Part shown: positions 1-9,914 of the stretch, piece after piece
Position numbering within the stretch: position 1 is the stretch's first letter
Layout of the letters: every line of letters begins with the position of its first letter
Source of the DNA: Saposhnikovia divaricata
Lineage: Eukaryota > Streptophyta > Magnoliopsida > Apiales > Apiaceae
Direction of reading: 5' to 3'
NCBI GenBank assembly: GCA_036435485.1
Contig: CM071599.1
Coordinates: 205,567,178 to 205,631,177 of the forward strand
DNA: 64,000 nt
Notes under the pieces: generated by a model
Databases searched by the model: none
What the model saw: only the letters and a program-made list of their open reading frames with translations
Told to the model about the DNA's origin: nothing
Position numbers and translations under genes: made by a program

Positions 1-345
1 TCCTCCAACCAGAAGATTTTTGGCTCGTTGTTTCCAAGGCTAAAATGTCATTCAACTTCTCCATCTCAACCATGTACAAATCAACACATGTTATATCAAT
101 CCTGTCTACCAGCCCAACAATCACTTCCTTTTGCCTCTTAACTTTCTCTCTAAATTTATTAAAGAACTGGCATCCCCATTTGGCCATAAAACTACAAACA
201 TCCAGCAGTTTTGGAAGCAAGTGAATAGTTGGAATTAAATTCCAACCACTACTCCTTAACCTCTTTGATAAAATTCCAATCTTTTAACCACATATTTTCA
301 AATTTGAATCGAAACAATTTTTTAGAGATGGAAGTATTCACCAGC
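1..345 (-). pseudogene. LINE ORF2 fragment (endonuclease to RT linker)
   Basis: Read on the minus strand, this stretch gives a peptide with RFKFENMWLKDW followed, after a frameshift and a stop, by LPKLLDVCSFMAKWG and KFREKVKRQKE. The same order of motifs (RFKFENTWL, LPKLISISSYLAKWG, FRDKLTKQK) is present in the larger LINE at 5494-5850, so it is a second, more decayed copy of the region between the endonuclease and reverse transcriptase. It runs off the left edge of the window. At least one in-frame TAG and one frameshift are visible, so it is dead. Confidence 0.8.
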
Positions 346-767
346 TCCACTTGTATAGGATCATCTTGAAATTTTTTATTCATCTTGAAATTTTTTTAAG
401 TTGAGTGATGATTTTTGTAACTTTGTTATCCTGTAGAGAAAGTATTAAAGTCGAACAAAATATTAATCTAGGTATATTTGTTATTGTTAGTTTGGTTGTT
501 TAATTAAACTATTTAAAAAAATAGTGACCGTTAGATATTTATTAAATAGATGATAACCGTTAGATCTAATAAGGAATATTCTATATTTAAATCCCTCTTC
601 TTTTAAAGATTCAGGTTCGAATCCCGTTAACAACAAATTTACATTAAGAATTTATATTATTAGTTCTAAACAATACATGTCATTTATTAAATAACTATTA
701 TTACTAATAATTTTATTAATTAATATTACAAAGTTAAATAATATCCATAATATATATATATATATAT
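346..767. other. AT-rich spacer with a tRNA B-box-like site
   Basis: I see no coding signal. A lone RNA polymerase III B-box-like sequence (GGTTCGAATCC, 614-624) lies in otherwise AT-rich DNA, which may be a SINE relic. The stretch ends in a short (TA)n run at about 750-766 that borders the next element. Confidence 0.4.
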
Positions 768-1829
768 GAGTAGGGATCTAGAGAGAACCCATTAAAAGGA
801 GAACTAAGAAAACTAAATTAAAATATACCACATATGGTATGCAAACTGATCGTTGGGAGATAGAGAAAAATGTGGTGAAATTAGATTTTAAAAAAATATC
901 ACCGATTGACCGGATAAATCAAAATAAAAACGGAGGGAATTAGGTGATATTGTGTGTGTGAGGGTGTATTTGATTAGTGTGTGGGTGCCCCTGGCGGGGC
1001 CGTTGATTTAATACATCTATACATGGCCAAACCGGAACCGGAACCGGAAAACCGGACCGGACCGGACCGGGTCAAAACCGGTCAAAACCGGCCCGAACCG
1101 GAACCGGCCCTAAACCGCCGGTTTATTTATTTTAAAGGTTCAGGTTCAGGTTTGTGTGTATTGAAACCGGTGAACCGGCGGTTCGAACCAGCGGTTCAAA
1201 CTGGCGATTCAAACCGGTAGTTAACCGTTAGTAATTACTGGCTATGTATTAATGTAGTATAGATTATAAAAATTATTGTAATAAATTTTATTGTTTTTTG
1301 TATTCTTGTAAAACATTTAAAATTTATTGTAATATATTTACTAATGTTTTAATAAAAAAAAAGTACCAATGAATTTAACATTAAATTAATTTACGTGAAA
1401 GTACCACTTAATAAAAGTGAAACTACTATATCCTTGAACTTTTAAAACGGTTTGCATCTTACAAATTTTAAAAAATTACTTAGCATTACAATACTTCTAA
1501 ATTATAATTCATTCCATCTAAATTCTAGAAAAACTTATCGTATTTCGAAAAAAAAACGTATCAAGTATAATGTAAATATAAGGTTCAAACCGGAACCGGA
1601 ACCGGGTCTTGAACCGGGTCAAACCCCGAACCTGAACCGTCTGAACCGGAATCGGCGGTTTATATCCTGTTAAGGTTTAGGTTCCGGTTCAAGATTTTTA
1701 CAAACCGGAACCGGCGGTTCACGAACCGGAACCGGCGGTTCACGAACCGTGGCCAAGTATAAATACATCCAATGGTTAGGATTGGTTCTCTAAGTTCTCT
1801 TTTTAAGGGGGTTCTCTTTTGAGCATGAG

Positions 1830-1831
<2 letters not shown>
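768..1831. mobile_element. TIR-type element with CCGGAA-rich interior
   Basis: The ends are imperfect inverted repeats. The left end carries AGAGAGAACCC and AAAAGGAGAACTAAG; the complement of the right end carries AAAAGAGAACCC and AAAAAGAGAACTTAG. Both borders sit in (TA)n runs, which fits insertion into an AT microsatellite. The interior has two blocks (about 1025-1220 and 1583-1750) of irregular ACCGGAACCGG and CCGGTTCAAAC repeats, GC-rich islands in AT-rich DNA. No transposase is encoded; the short ORFs reading PEPEPEN are products of the repeat. It is a non-autonomous DNA element of uncertain superfamily. Confidence 0.55.
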
Positions 1832-1864
<33 letters not shown>

Positions 1865-1877
1865 GTGTGTGTGTGTG
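1832..1877. repeat. (AT)n(GT)n microsatellite
   Basis: About 15 AT units are followed by a short TC and about seven GT units, directly at the right border of the preceding TIR element. Confidence 0.9.
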
Positions 1878-2046
1878 TTTTTAAATACAAACTTACAAAC
1901 TCTTTTTGTTCAACACATATATAACTTCGGTTCAACATCATTTGTAAAATGATAAATTTAGATTTTACTGAATACACGTAATTGAAATCGAAAACATATT
2001 TACAACATTCTATAATTTATTTTTTTGAAGAAAACAAACACTTTCA

Positions 2047-2836
2047 TTAAGAACTTGCATCATACATCACCGAATCCAACACCGATCGCGGAGGACTCAT
2101 AAAAAATACAAATTGATTTAGCTCACAAGGGACTCGAGCCATTAAGAGCATCTCCAATGAGAGAGACCTCTTAGGTAAAATTTGAAATTAATTACCATAA
2201 ATAATAATTATAAAGAATGTGTAAAAAAATTTGCACTCCAATGGGACAAAACTCTTGTCTATAATTATAGATAATCTCTTCATGTTGGCTATATTTGTCG
2301 AATCTCTAGAGACCAGTAGTGAATTGCCACATCATTTATTTCTATATTAAAATTATATATTCCACTAATAACAACTTGAAATATTAATGATATACCATTT
2401 TTTAAATATAGCTAATCATTATAGCCAATACCCTCGAAACACAATGTCTTACAGGTTCGACAAATTTTACATAATCAGTATTTTATGTAATTTAGCCAAT
2501 CATTTTTACATAACGGCGTTGGAGATGCTCTAAATGGGCCACTCTATTAGCTAATCTCCTAACATACTTGACATTAATCTCGCTTCCGGAAGCTAGAATC
2601 ATCCCACATGCTTCGATGCAATGACCCACCTCTAGACGATAATCTCCAACACCATTAATCGCTTGGACTACTAGCAGAGAGTCAGACTCGATGCACACCT
2701 CCCGAATGCCCCTAGCTATACACCAATAAAGAGCTTCTTCAATGGCTATAGCTTCCGCCTCAAAAACTGAGACAGCTCTGCTAAACTTCAGAACCTTACC
2801 ACCAAGAAACTCTCCTAGATGATCTCTGAGAACCAT
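2047..2836 (-). pseudogene. LINE RNase H domain, split by a MITE
   Basis: The minus-strand peptide 2836-2531 has a plant LINE RNase H: AEAIAIEEALYW, IESDSLLVVQAI and the C-terminal VRRLANRVAHL. Frame is then lost in the MITE. When reading resumes at 2142 the frame continues with MARVPCELNQ and ends at a TAA at 2047-2049, giving the usual tail of about 30 residues of plant LINE ORF2. The break is therefore due only to the MITE in this part of the element. Confidence 0.85.
2146..2530. mobile_element. PIF/Harbinger (Tourist-like) MITE
   Basis: A 385-bp element with terminal inverted repeats GAGCATCTCCAA at the left and TTGGAGATGCTC at the right. It is flanked by a TAA duplication (2143-2145 and 2531-2533), the usual TWA target of this superfamily. 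No coding capacity. It interrupts the LINE RNase H reading frame, so it is younger than the LINE insertion. Confidence 0.92.
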
Positions 2837-2956
2837 ACCAACAGAAAAAGAAGAGTTTCCTTGAATAATGGATGCATCTACATTTATCTTGAGTTTTCCT
2901 TGTTTCGGTTTGATCCACCTATTTTCACTTCTGCGGCCTCGAGTTACACCAGTTGC

Positions 2957-3751
2957 TTAGGAAGTTTTAGTTGAAGCGTTAGCCACATTCCACTCATGTA
3001 GTTGATACAAACTCCAATCAACAACAACTTGAGGAGAAACAACTTTGTTTTCCCAAACCTTCTTATTTCGAAAGAACCAGATACCCCATAGAAGCATTAC
3101 AATTTTCTTCAGTTGACCATAATTTTCCAGTGAGAGCTTGTTCAGTAACCATACAGAGACATCTTCGATTCCTTGCAAATCCCATGACATACCTAGCCTT
3201 CCCCAACAGCTTGACACAAAGTCACAATTGAAGAAAGCGTGGAGCATATTTTCTGCATCATTATTGCACATTGGACAAGTTAAAGGAATGGCAATACATT
3301 TCCCTTGAAGTACAGCTCTCACAGGCACATTATTCCTACAAAACCTCCATATAAAGAACTTAACCTTCGTAAGAACTTGCAATTTCCACAGCTGGTTACA
3401 ACCTCTCGAGCTTCCATGACATCCCTGCTGGTTCTTGCTTTCTTGCCATGATTGATATCCAGACCTGATCGTGTAGTGGCCATCTCTACTGTGAACCCAA
3501 GACAATCTGTTTCTACTTTGATATTGAGGGATTTTAATGTTTAAAATGTGACGTGCATCCTCTTCACTAAACAAACTCCTCACTTTTGCTACATCCCAAT
3601 TACGAGAATGTGACTGGAGTAATTGTGATACAATCATCTCATTTGCAAACTCATAGCCATTATCCAGCTTGAACCCATTTTTACCTCTAATCCAAGGATC
3701 TTTGCCAACATTTATATCCCTCCCATCTCCCACTACCCATTTAAAACCCAA
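2957..3751 (-). pseudogene. LINE ORF2 C-terminal part with zf-RVT
   Basis: A 264-codon open stretch on the minus strand that contains the zinc-binding reverse-transcriptase-associated domain: YTIRSGYQSWQE, then LWKLQVLTKVKFFIWRFCRN and the cysteine pair CPMCNNDAENMLHAFFNC. It lies between the RT and RNase H regions, as expected for plant L1 elements. It is separated from the upstream RT piece by frame changes at about 3760-3875. Confidence 0.85.
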
Positions 3752-3874
3752 TTTTAGTTCCTCCTTTGCTGCTAAAATGCCCGACCAAACGAAGCTAGGA
3801 GCAGATCCTTTTTTTTCGTCTAGGATATGAGTCTTAGGACGATACTTTTCTTTAAAAACTCGTGCAGCAAGTGA

Positions 3875-4333
3875 CTAGGGATTGTAAGCTAGGTTCCACA
3901 CAAGTTTCCCCAGCATTGACAAATTGAACCCATAAAGGTTACGGAAGCCTAATCCATCATTGTCTTTGTTCATGCTCAATCTATCCCATGTAAGCCAGCG
4001 GATTCCTTTGGTGTTGTTTGAACTCGAACTCCACCAGAAACCATTGAGCATACGCTCAATTTCTTGACACAAAGTTTTTTGAATGAGAAAACATGACATA
4101 CTATAAGACGGGATTGCTGTTGCAACATTCCTGAGTAAAACAGCCTTGCCAGCTTTAGAAAGTAACTTTACTTTCCACCCCTGCAGTTTCTTCCATATCA
4201 TGTCCTTCAAAAACCCAAACACAGCCTTCTTTGATCTCCCTATCAAAGAAGGTAAGCCCAAATAATTGTTGTTCGATAAGTCATTGAAAACTCCCAGAGT
4301 GACAGAGATTTCACATTGTTTATCACGACGCAC
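3875..4333 (-). pseudogene. LINE RT C-terminal (thumb) region
   Basis: A 152-codon open stretch with the typical post-RT motifs NNYLGLPSLIGRSK, WKVKLLSKAGKAVLLR and IPSYSMSCF. It directly follows the RT domain in the minus-strand order but in another frame, so at least one frameshift lies at about 4333-4376. Confidence 0.85.
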
Positions 4334-4375
4334 ATTTGAACTAAAGAAAATACCAGACTTTTGGTAATTTACTGC

Positions 4376-5062
4376 CTAACCCGAGAGAAGTTCATAATTA
4401 TTGAGGATATTTTTGATTCTACTAGCCTCATTTTGTTCAGCTCGAAAAAAGAGGAAGCTATCGTCAGCAAAAAGTAAATGCGTAATAGCCGGAGCTGTGC
4501 GACAAACCTTGCAGCCATGAATACTTCCATTTTCCGAAGCCTTCTTGATGCTTTGAGATAGCCCTTCCACACACATTAGAAATAGATAAGGGGAAAGGGG
4601 ATCCCCTTGCCTCAAACCTCGAACAGGAGTCACATGACCGAGATAAGCACCATTAAAACAAATGTTATAATTCCCCGTGCTCACACACAACATGATCCAT
4701 TCTACCCACTTCGAACTGAATCCCATTTGAATCATTCTATTGCGAAGAAAGCTCCAATCCACTCTGTCATAGGCTTTGATTATGTCCAGTTTCAGAGCTA
4801 CCTCGCCAACAGTGCGTGAATGTTTACGTTTCATATAATGAATTACCTCGAACGCAACCAAGACATTATCAGTTATACTTCTTCCAGGAACGAACACAGA
4901 TTGGTTCTCAGAGACAATGTCTAGTACAATCTTTTTGAACTCATTATCCAAAACCTTTGCAAGAATTTTATATAAAACATTGCAAAGTGCAATGGGCCTT
5001 AAATCCCCCATTCGATCAACATTATCCTTTTTTGGAATAAGGACAACATTCGTATCATTCAA
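4376..5062 (-). pseudogene. LINE reverse transcriptase domain
   Basis: A 228-codon piece with LRPIALCNVLYKILAKVL, SVFVPGRSITDNVL, the A-block KLDIIKAYDRVDW, GLRQGDPLSPYLF and the catalytic C-block FADDSFLF. It is a nearly full RT core. Reading upstream (5062-5290) is broken by stops. The catalytic FADD and the Asp of the A-block are still present, but the element is inactive because of the other breaks. Confidence 0.92.
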
Positions 5063-5493
5063 ATCAGGCGGGAACTTTATATGATCAAGCTAGATTTTGC
5101 AAGTTTCGTAGACTTCACGTCCCAGGTTCGACCAAAATTGCTGGAAAAAGGCTGGGTTGAGGCCATCGGGCCCTGATGCTTTATCAGGGTGCATCTCTTT
5201 TACTGCCCTTATAAACTCCTCGAACGATATATCCTCCGTTAGCATCAGATTTTGATCATCTGCGACAATGTTCTCTACAATTTCTGCTTCCCCCTTGTGG
5301 TCCGTTTTTGCTCACTAAAAACTTTTTTAAAATGTTCGACAACCACCTTATTAAGGCCCTCCTTATCTGTAACAGTGATCCCATCATCATTCTGAAGTTT
5401 TGACACGAAGTTTGTTTTCTTCCTAGTAGATGCATAAGGATGGAAGAATTTGGAGTTGGAATCTGCCTCGACTAACCAGAATCGTTTTGCTCT

Positions 5494-6449
5494 CTATTTC
5501 CAGTAGGTTTCCTCGTGTAACAATAACTCATCAAGCCTCCCTCTCTCGATAAAATATTCCTTAATGCTTTCATCATCCCTTTTATTCGCTAGATTCTTCA
5601 CAATCAATTTCTGCTTTGTTAGCTTGTCTCTGAATTTGTGGAAAAAATTCCTGCCCCATTTTGCTAAATAAGAAGAAATAGATATCAACTTTGGCAATAA
5701 TTATGTACGAGGTAAATTCTCCCAATATTGTTGAACTTCACTATGAAAACCTGGTTCACGCAGCCACGTATTCTCGAATTTAAAACGAAATTTCTTCTTA
5801 GAGAATACAACATTACATAACTCCAGATTAATAGGATCATGGTCTGAATAGATAACATGATGAACACACAAGTTACACAAAGGATGCATGATCCACCACT
5901 GATCAGTAGCGAAAGCACGATCTAATTTTTCACGAACCCAGTTAGAGGTTCCCTTACCTCTTTCCCAGGTGAATTTGCCCCCTGTTAAATCAATCTCCTT
6001 TAGACCGCAATCTTCTATAGCCTCCCTAAACCCGTTCATCAAGTACTGAGAGTGAATATTGTTTCATTCCTTGTCACTTTGAAACAAGAGGTCGTTAAAA
6101 TAATTAGTAAAAAAAAAAAAAAAGAGGTCGTTAAAATCCCCTAAAATGCACCAAGGTATAGACGAAGTAGTCGCTAGATGTCTTACAAGGTCCCATGACT
6201 CCTGTCTACGTTCTCATTCTGGATATCCATAAAAACAAATGAGACACCAGCTTGGAGCTCCATCTTTTAGAACAAACACGTCAATATGATTAGAAGAAGA
6301 GTTGCCTATAATACATTCCACCGTTCTCTTCCAAAACACTACAAGGCCCCCTCCCCTACCAATATGATCCACAGCAAAACTATAATAAAAACCAAGACTT
6401 GAACAAAAATCATCTATCTTATCACTACACACAAGCGTTTCTGAAATTA
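5494..6449 (-). pseudogene. LINE endonuclease domain, 5'-truncated, and linker
   Basis: Minus-strand pieces at 6214-6449 (ISETLVC, GRGGGLVVFWK, ICFYGYPE), 5701-6042 (GGKFTWERGKG, VREKLDRAFA, YSDHDPI) and 5494-5697 (LISISSYLAKWG) form the exonuclease-endonuclease-phosphatase domain of a LINE and the following linker. The SDH motif of the active site is retained. The N-terminus is missing because the copy is 5'-truncated. Frameshifts separate the three pieces, and a micro-insertion lies at 6102-6123. Confidence 0.85.
6088..6137. repeat. 14-bp direct repeat flanking a 22-bp A-tailed insert
   Basis: GAGGTCGTTAAAAT occurs at 6088-6101 and at 6124-6137. Between them are 22 bases, AATTAGT followed by a run of A. 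This is the structure of a minimal retrotransposition event: target duplication plus the tail of an almost completely 5'-truncated copy. Confidence 0.6.
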
Positions 6450-6468
6450 AAAACATATTTGCAACATT

Positions 6469-6701
6469 GTTTTACAAAAAATTGAATTTTTTTAGGGATA
6501 TTTACAAAAATACCTACCTTTTCCACCTCCTCTTCCATTTTTACTTCCACTCACTTTCTCTTTCAATTCTATAAAATTACTTTTGCAAATATACAACCAA
6601 GTTTGTTTTTAACTTTTTATTTTTTTAAAAATACGTTCTACTCTTTTCTCCCCCGACCCGCCTCACTTTGCCTCGTTCTTTTCTCCACCATCAATACTGC
6701 A
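6469..6701. other. AT-rich spacer before the PPR pseudogene
   Basis: Pyrimidine-rich and AT-rich, without a coding signal of its own; it could be the former promoter and 5' leader of the PPR gene. Confidence 0.35.
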
Positions 6702-7385
6702 ATGACCACAACCCTTCTTCTCAAACTAGATCTCCTCCGACGACGTTTTCATCATCATCGAATCCGACCATCGATATCCACCCCCGCCATTCCGCCACCC
6801 ACTACCTCTTCCATTTCTTTCTACCCCCCAATAATACAGTCCTCATCACTCCAGTCATATTCTCCGATAGAGGCCCCGCAGGGGCACATCAGAATCGATG
6901 TTATTTATGTGCTCAATTAGGGAGAATTAGATATAGGAAAGTTGTGCATGAGCATTTGTTGAGGTCTAGGTTTAGTAATTCTCAGGTGATTTTGAATTGT
7001 GTGGTGAATATGTATGCGAAATATGGGTGTTTGGAGGAAGCACGTCAGGTATTTGATGAAATGCGTGTGAGAGATTTTGTGTCTTAGAATTCATTGATTA
7101 CGGAATATTCGCAACACGAGAGGAATGGGAAGCGTTGGGGTTGTTTTCGGAGTTGTGGAATGCGGGATTGGAGCCGAATCATTTTACGTTTTTGATTATG
7201 CTTAATGCCGCTGGAGGGATGGGAAGGGAGGGAGATTCATGAGTTTTGTTTGAAATTTGGGTATGATGAAAATGTTTTTCTGGGGAGTGCGCTTTTTGAT
7301 ATGTATGTGAGGTGTGGATTGATGGAGGAAGGAGAGGGTGTGTTTTGTGGGTTGTCGAGTAAGAATGGTACCATATTTTAATTAT
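6702..7385 (+). pseudogene. PPR protein gene fragment (pseudogene)
   Basis: The sequence starts with an ATG at 6702 followed by a Ser/His/Pro-rich N-terminus like an organelle transit peptide. After a frameshift near 6890 it reads VVHEHLLRSRFSNSQ, VVNMYAKYGCLEEARQVFDEM and RVRDFVS, a PLS-type pentatricopeptide repeat. A TAG at 7086-7088 replaces the Trp codon expected before NSLI. Further frames give NHFTFLIMLNAAGG, EIHEFCLKFGYDEN and LFDMYVRCGLMEE, more PPR units. PPR proteins of this class bind organelle RNA. At least three disabling changes and the loss of all sequence after about 7385 make this a dead fragment. Confidence 0.85.
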
Positions 7386-7737
7386 TTGATGGATATGTCT
7401 TTTTTCTACATTTTACATCAGTGCATATAGTAAAAGTTGTGATTATTGTTTGATGAGTTACATTAGAGTGAATTACTCTTTTTGGCCCCTCCCCTGCCTT
7501 AAGACCTGTAGGTTGTTCCATAATGTAATAAGGATTTTAGTCATGTTTATGTGCAAAATTTACTAGTTTCATTTTATTGCTTACATGTTATCAAAAATTG
7601 CACTCGGATATAGGTTTTGAATCTCCTTTGAAGATATTTGGGTGAATATGTTCACGGTCTTTCAGGGCTTTAAGGATCAATGTACGGAAAGATATGTTTT
7701 GAACAATAAGCTCTCGAAGATTTTAGGAGTATGTTCC
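7386..7737. other. AT-rich spacer, no feature seen
   Basis: No ORF of note, no repeat structure and no recognisable element. Confidence 0.5.
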
Positions 7738-7945
7738 AAGATGGTTATACATGTTTATAAAGGCTCACACATGTCATGTATATACTTTTATATTTCTAAA
7801 ATAATATGATTCTCCGTAGAGCAGGTCCCGCAGGGGCACCCATCTTGATAGTCAGATTTAACTATTTTTTCAGTTGCAACTTTTGCAACCTTGTTTGTAA
7901 CTTCTGCAACCATGGTTGCAAAGGTTGCAAACATATTTGCAACTT
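7738..7945 (+). repeat. Palindrome plus 21-bp minisatellite module, copy A
   Basis: A shared block (GGCTCACACATGTCAT, then ATTCTCCGTAGAGCAG) leads into a GC-rich palindrome (GGTCCCGCAGGGGCACC, 7824-7840), then CATCTTGATAGTCAGATT, then TGCAA repeated with alternating 9- and 12-bp steps (7875-7945). The same order recurs at 22482-22680 and 22802-22925, and partly at 8961-9140. The 21-bp period equals two turns of DNA and seven codons, so an ORF through it reads ATMVAKVANIFAT. Confidence 0.75.
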
Positions 7946-8715
7946 ATTTCAAGGCAACTGGTTTTTATGATCGAAAGGATATAAATTTCTCAACCGATGC
8001 ATATTCTAGCAAGATGGGTCTTGAATGTTTTGATGTCACTTTTCATCATTTTGAATTTACTTCATCACCTAAGTAAGTTCCGAAACTATTCAAATTTGTT
8101 AAGCTTATGTAATGTATACTTAGTTATACTCCCTCCGTCCCATAAAAAATGTCTTAGTTTTTTTCAAGTTTCTGGCACGCATTTCTATGCATATAAAAAA
8201 CATAGTTGTAAGTATTATTTTTTCATATTTTTTGTTTTGTATAAAAGTTTGAACATCCTATTTTTATATAGACCAAAAAAAATGAGAAAATAATATCTAC
8301 AAAAGTGTTTTTTATATGCGTGGAAATGCGTGCCAAAGACTTGAAAAAAACTAAGACATTTTTTATGGGACGGAGGGAGTATTATATTCTATGATTTGAT
8401 TTGTTTTTCTTTTCTTGATGCAGTGATAGCGGGATATACATGTTGTCATATGCCGAGTATTATGCTACTATGCCGGATTTTCCGCAAGGTTAACTAGATA
8501 TTGGTGCTCAGAGAAGCAAGCTTGCCTTATTATTTTATTCCTACGGAATGTCAAAGCAAATATACAGCTATGAGAGTGAGTCGGAGAACATTGCAAAGGC
8601 TCCAACAACAAAAGCTCCATCAACAAAGGCTCCAACAAGAAAGGCTCCATCAACAATGGCTCCAACAACAAAGCCATATGAGAGAAAGAGAAAGGCGGGA
8701 GATGTGAAGAAATGA
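7946..8715 (+). pseudogene. Ulp1-like (C48) cysteine protease C-terminal fragment
   Basis: The first piece reads TGFYDRKDINFSTDAYSSK, resembling the segment before the catalytic Cys of the plant transposon-borne Ulp1 family. An intron-like gap holding a Stowaway MITE ends in a good acceptor (TTCTTGATGCAG, 8412-8423). The second piece starts DSGIYMLSYAEYYATMPDF; Ser is found where the family has catalytic Cys (DCG). A TAA at 8491-8493 is followed in frame by SKLALLFYSYGMSKQI, the usual end of these domains, and a KAPTTK-type repeat tail, ending at TGA 8713-8715. Such Ulp1 domains are commonly carried by plant Mutator-like and CACTA elements. It is dead because of the stop and the missing Cys. 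Confidence 0.7.
8129..8379. mobile_element. Stowaway-type MITE
   Basis: 251 bp with inverted ends CTCCCTCCGTCCCATAAAAA and its complement, flanked by TA on both sides. The inverted repeats are long, reaching AATGTCTTAGTTTTTTTCAAG. These are the hallmarks of Tc1/mariner-derived Stowaway elements. It lies in the intron of the Ulp1-like fragment. Confidence 0.92.
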
Positions 8716-8954
8716 GTCGTGTTTTCTATTTTATGACATTAAGTTGTAGAAAAACAATGTTGCCAACATAACTATGTAGTTATTTTGGTTCAATGAATTT
8801 GATAATTAATGGTTCAAATTTAATAGAAACTTTGTTTTTCAACTATGTTTGATAATGGTTCGTTGTTTAGATATTTTATGCAATTGTTAATGTTTGGTAA
8901 TGGTTCAATATTTATGGTCCTCAACTGGTAATACAAATAAAATTTGAATTTATA

Positions 8955-9145
8955 TGGAATAGGCTCCGCTGGGGCACCCATCTTAATATTAAAATTCAAC
9001 TATATCGATCAGTCGAAACATTTGCAACCTTGTTTGCAAATGTTGCAACCAATTTTGAAATTTTTGCAAACATGATCACAAAGGTTGCAAATATGATTGC
9101 AGAAGTTGCAAACATGATTGCAACAATTTTCAACCATGTTTTGAA
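8955..9145 (+). repeat. Palindrome plus 21-bp minisatellite module, copy B
   Basis: A diverged copy: GGCTCCGCTGGGGCACCCAT (8962-8981) followed by a loosely conserved block and about ten TGCAA units at alternating 12- and 9-bp steps (9027-9130), some mutated to TGAAA or ATCACAA. It lies in the same orientation as copy A, so the Ulp1-like fragment is bracketed by direct copies. Confidence 0.65.
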
Positions 9146-9427
9146 AAGGTATAAACATATATGAAGTCAATCCAGTAATTAACATGACAAAAGAAGTGTA
9201 AATATTTAATCATGTTTTGACAGGGTAAATCCTTTTGTTTTGTAAATATCTTTTGATGTTATAAAAATTTTATGAGGGCTTGTCCTAATTTACAAAAAAA
9301 GAAAAAGAAAATGTTAGTCGCTTGTTTAAGGTCTAATGCTATGTTGCATATGCTACATTCTACTATTTCTTGCGACTGTAATCTTTGTCTCATCATTCTT
9401 TGAGGGCATTGTTGCACATTGTGTTTA

Positions 9428-9585
9428 TTACAGTTGCAACTTATCAATATCAATTGTAACACTATTTGCAACTTATCAATATCAGTTGCAACTTTTGCAA
9501 CCATGTTTGCAACTTCTGCAACCATGGTCGCATAACTTGTTTGCAACTTATGCGACCATGGTTGCAAAGGTTGCAACTGATACAT
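9428..9585 (+). repeat. 21-bp TGCAA minisatellite without palindrome
   Basis: Another array of TGCAAC units, with CTTATCAATATCA spacers at the left and alternating 9/12-bp spacing at the right, including the perfect palindrome GCAACCATGG in part. The GC palindrome of the other copies is absent here. Confidence 0.65.
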
Positions 9586-9914
9586 AGAATAATAAGTAAA
9601 TAAATAAATTATTCCAACTCCACATTTGAAACAACTCTAGTTAATATTATGAAGATACCAATTTCTAAATCAACTTTTTCGCAAATAACTATATTGCAAG
9701 TTACGTCTATATCCTCACAAATAGGATCCTTCGAAAAAGTAAGCCATCATTGTACAACACATGTAAGCTGTAAAACAATTAAGTTACTGAAATACAGAGA
9801 CCTCAAGTTCATTGATCTTTCATCCTACACTATCCCATAGCTATACTAAGCTCAGATTCCAGTACGATTAGCACGGGAAGATATATTGGTTTCAGAAATA
9901 GCCAGCAAACTTAC

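Larger units (their letters stand above)
2010..6449 (-). mobile_element. 5'-truncated LINE (L1-type) retrotransposon
   Basis: A minus-strand non-LTR retrotransposon containing endonuclease, reverse transcriptase, zf-RVT zinc-binding and RNase H regions in the plant L1 order. A candidate target-site duplication brackets it: AAAACATATTTACAACATT at 1991-2009 and the same 19 bases with one mismatch at 6450-6468. The 3' end has a short A-rich tail (2016-2035 on the plus strand). The 5' end is missing: the element begins inside the endonuclease near ISETLVC. Several frameshifts and stops break ORF2. A MITE sits in it at 2146-2530. Confidence 0.88.

Noticed and set aside
981..1673. Pro/Glu-rich ORFs (PEPEPEN, FKPEPEPGLEPG)
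   Set aside because: They are translations of the CCGGAA repeat blocks; no other support.
7821..7850. Palindrome as a Helitron 3' end
   Set aside because: Neither strand has CTRR at the proper distance after the hairpin, unlike the clear Helitron end at 28248.
7875..7945. Regularly spaced short repeats resembling a CRISPR array
   Set aside because: Repeat unit is 5-12 bp without unique spacers, and this is plant nuclear DNA; it is a minisatellite.
8501..8707. ORF rich in Gln/Leu/Arg across the Ulp1 tail
   Set aside because: Another frame of the KAPTTK-coding repeat of the Ulp1-like fragment.
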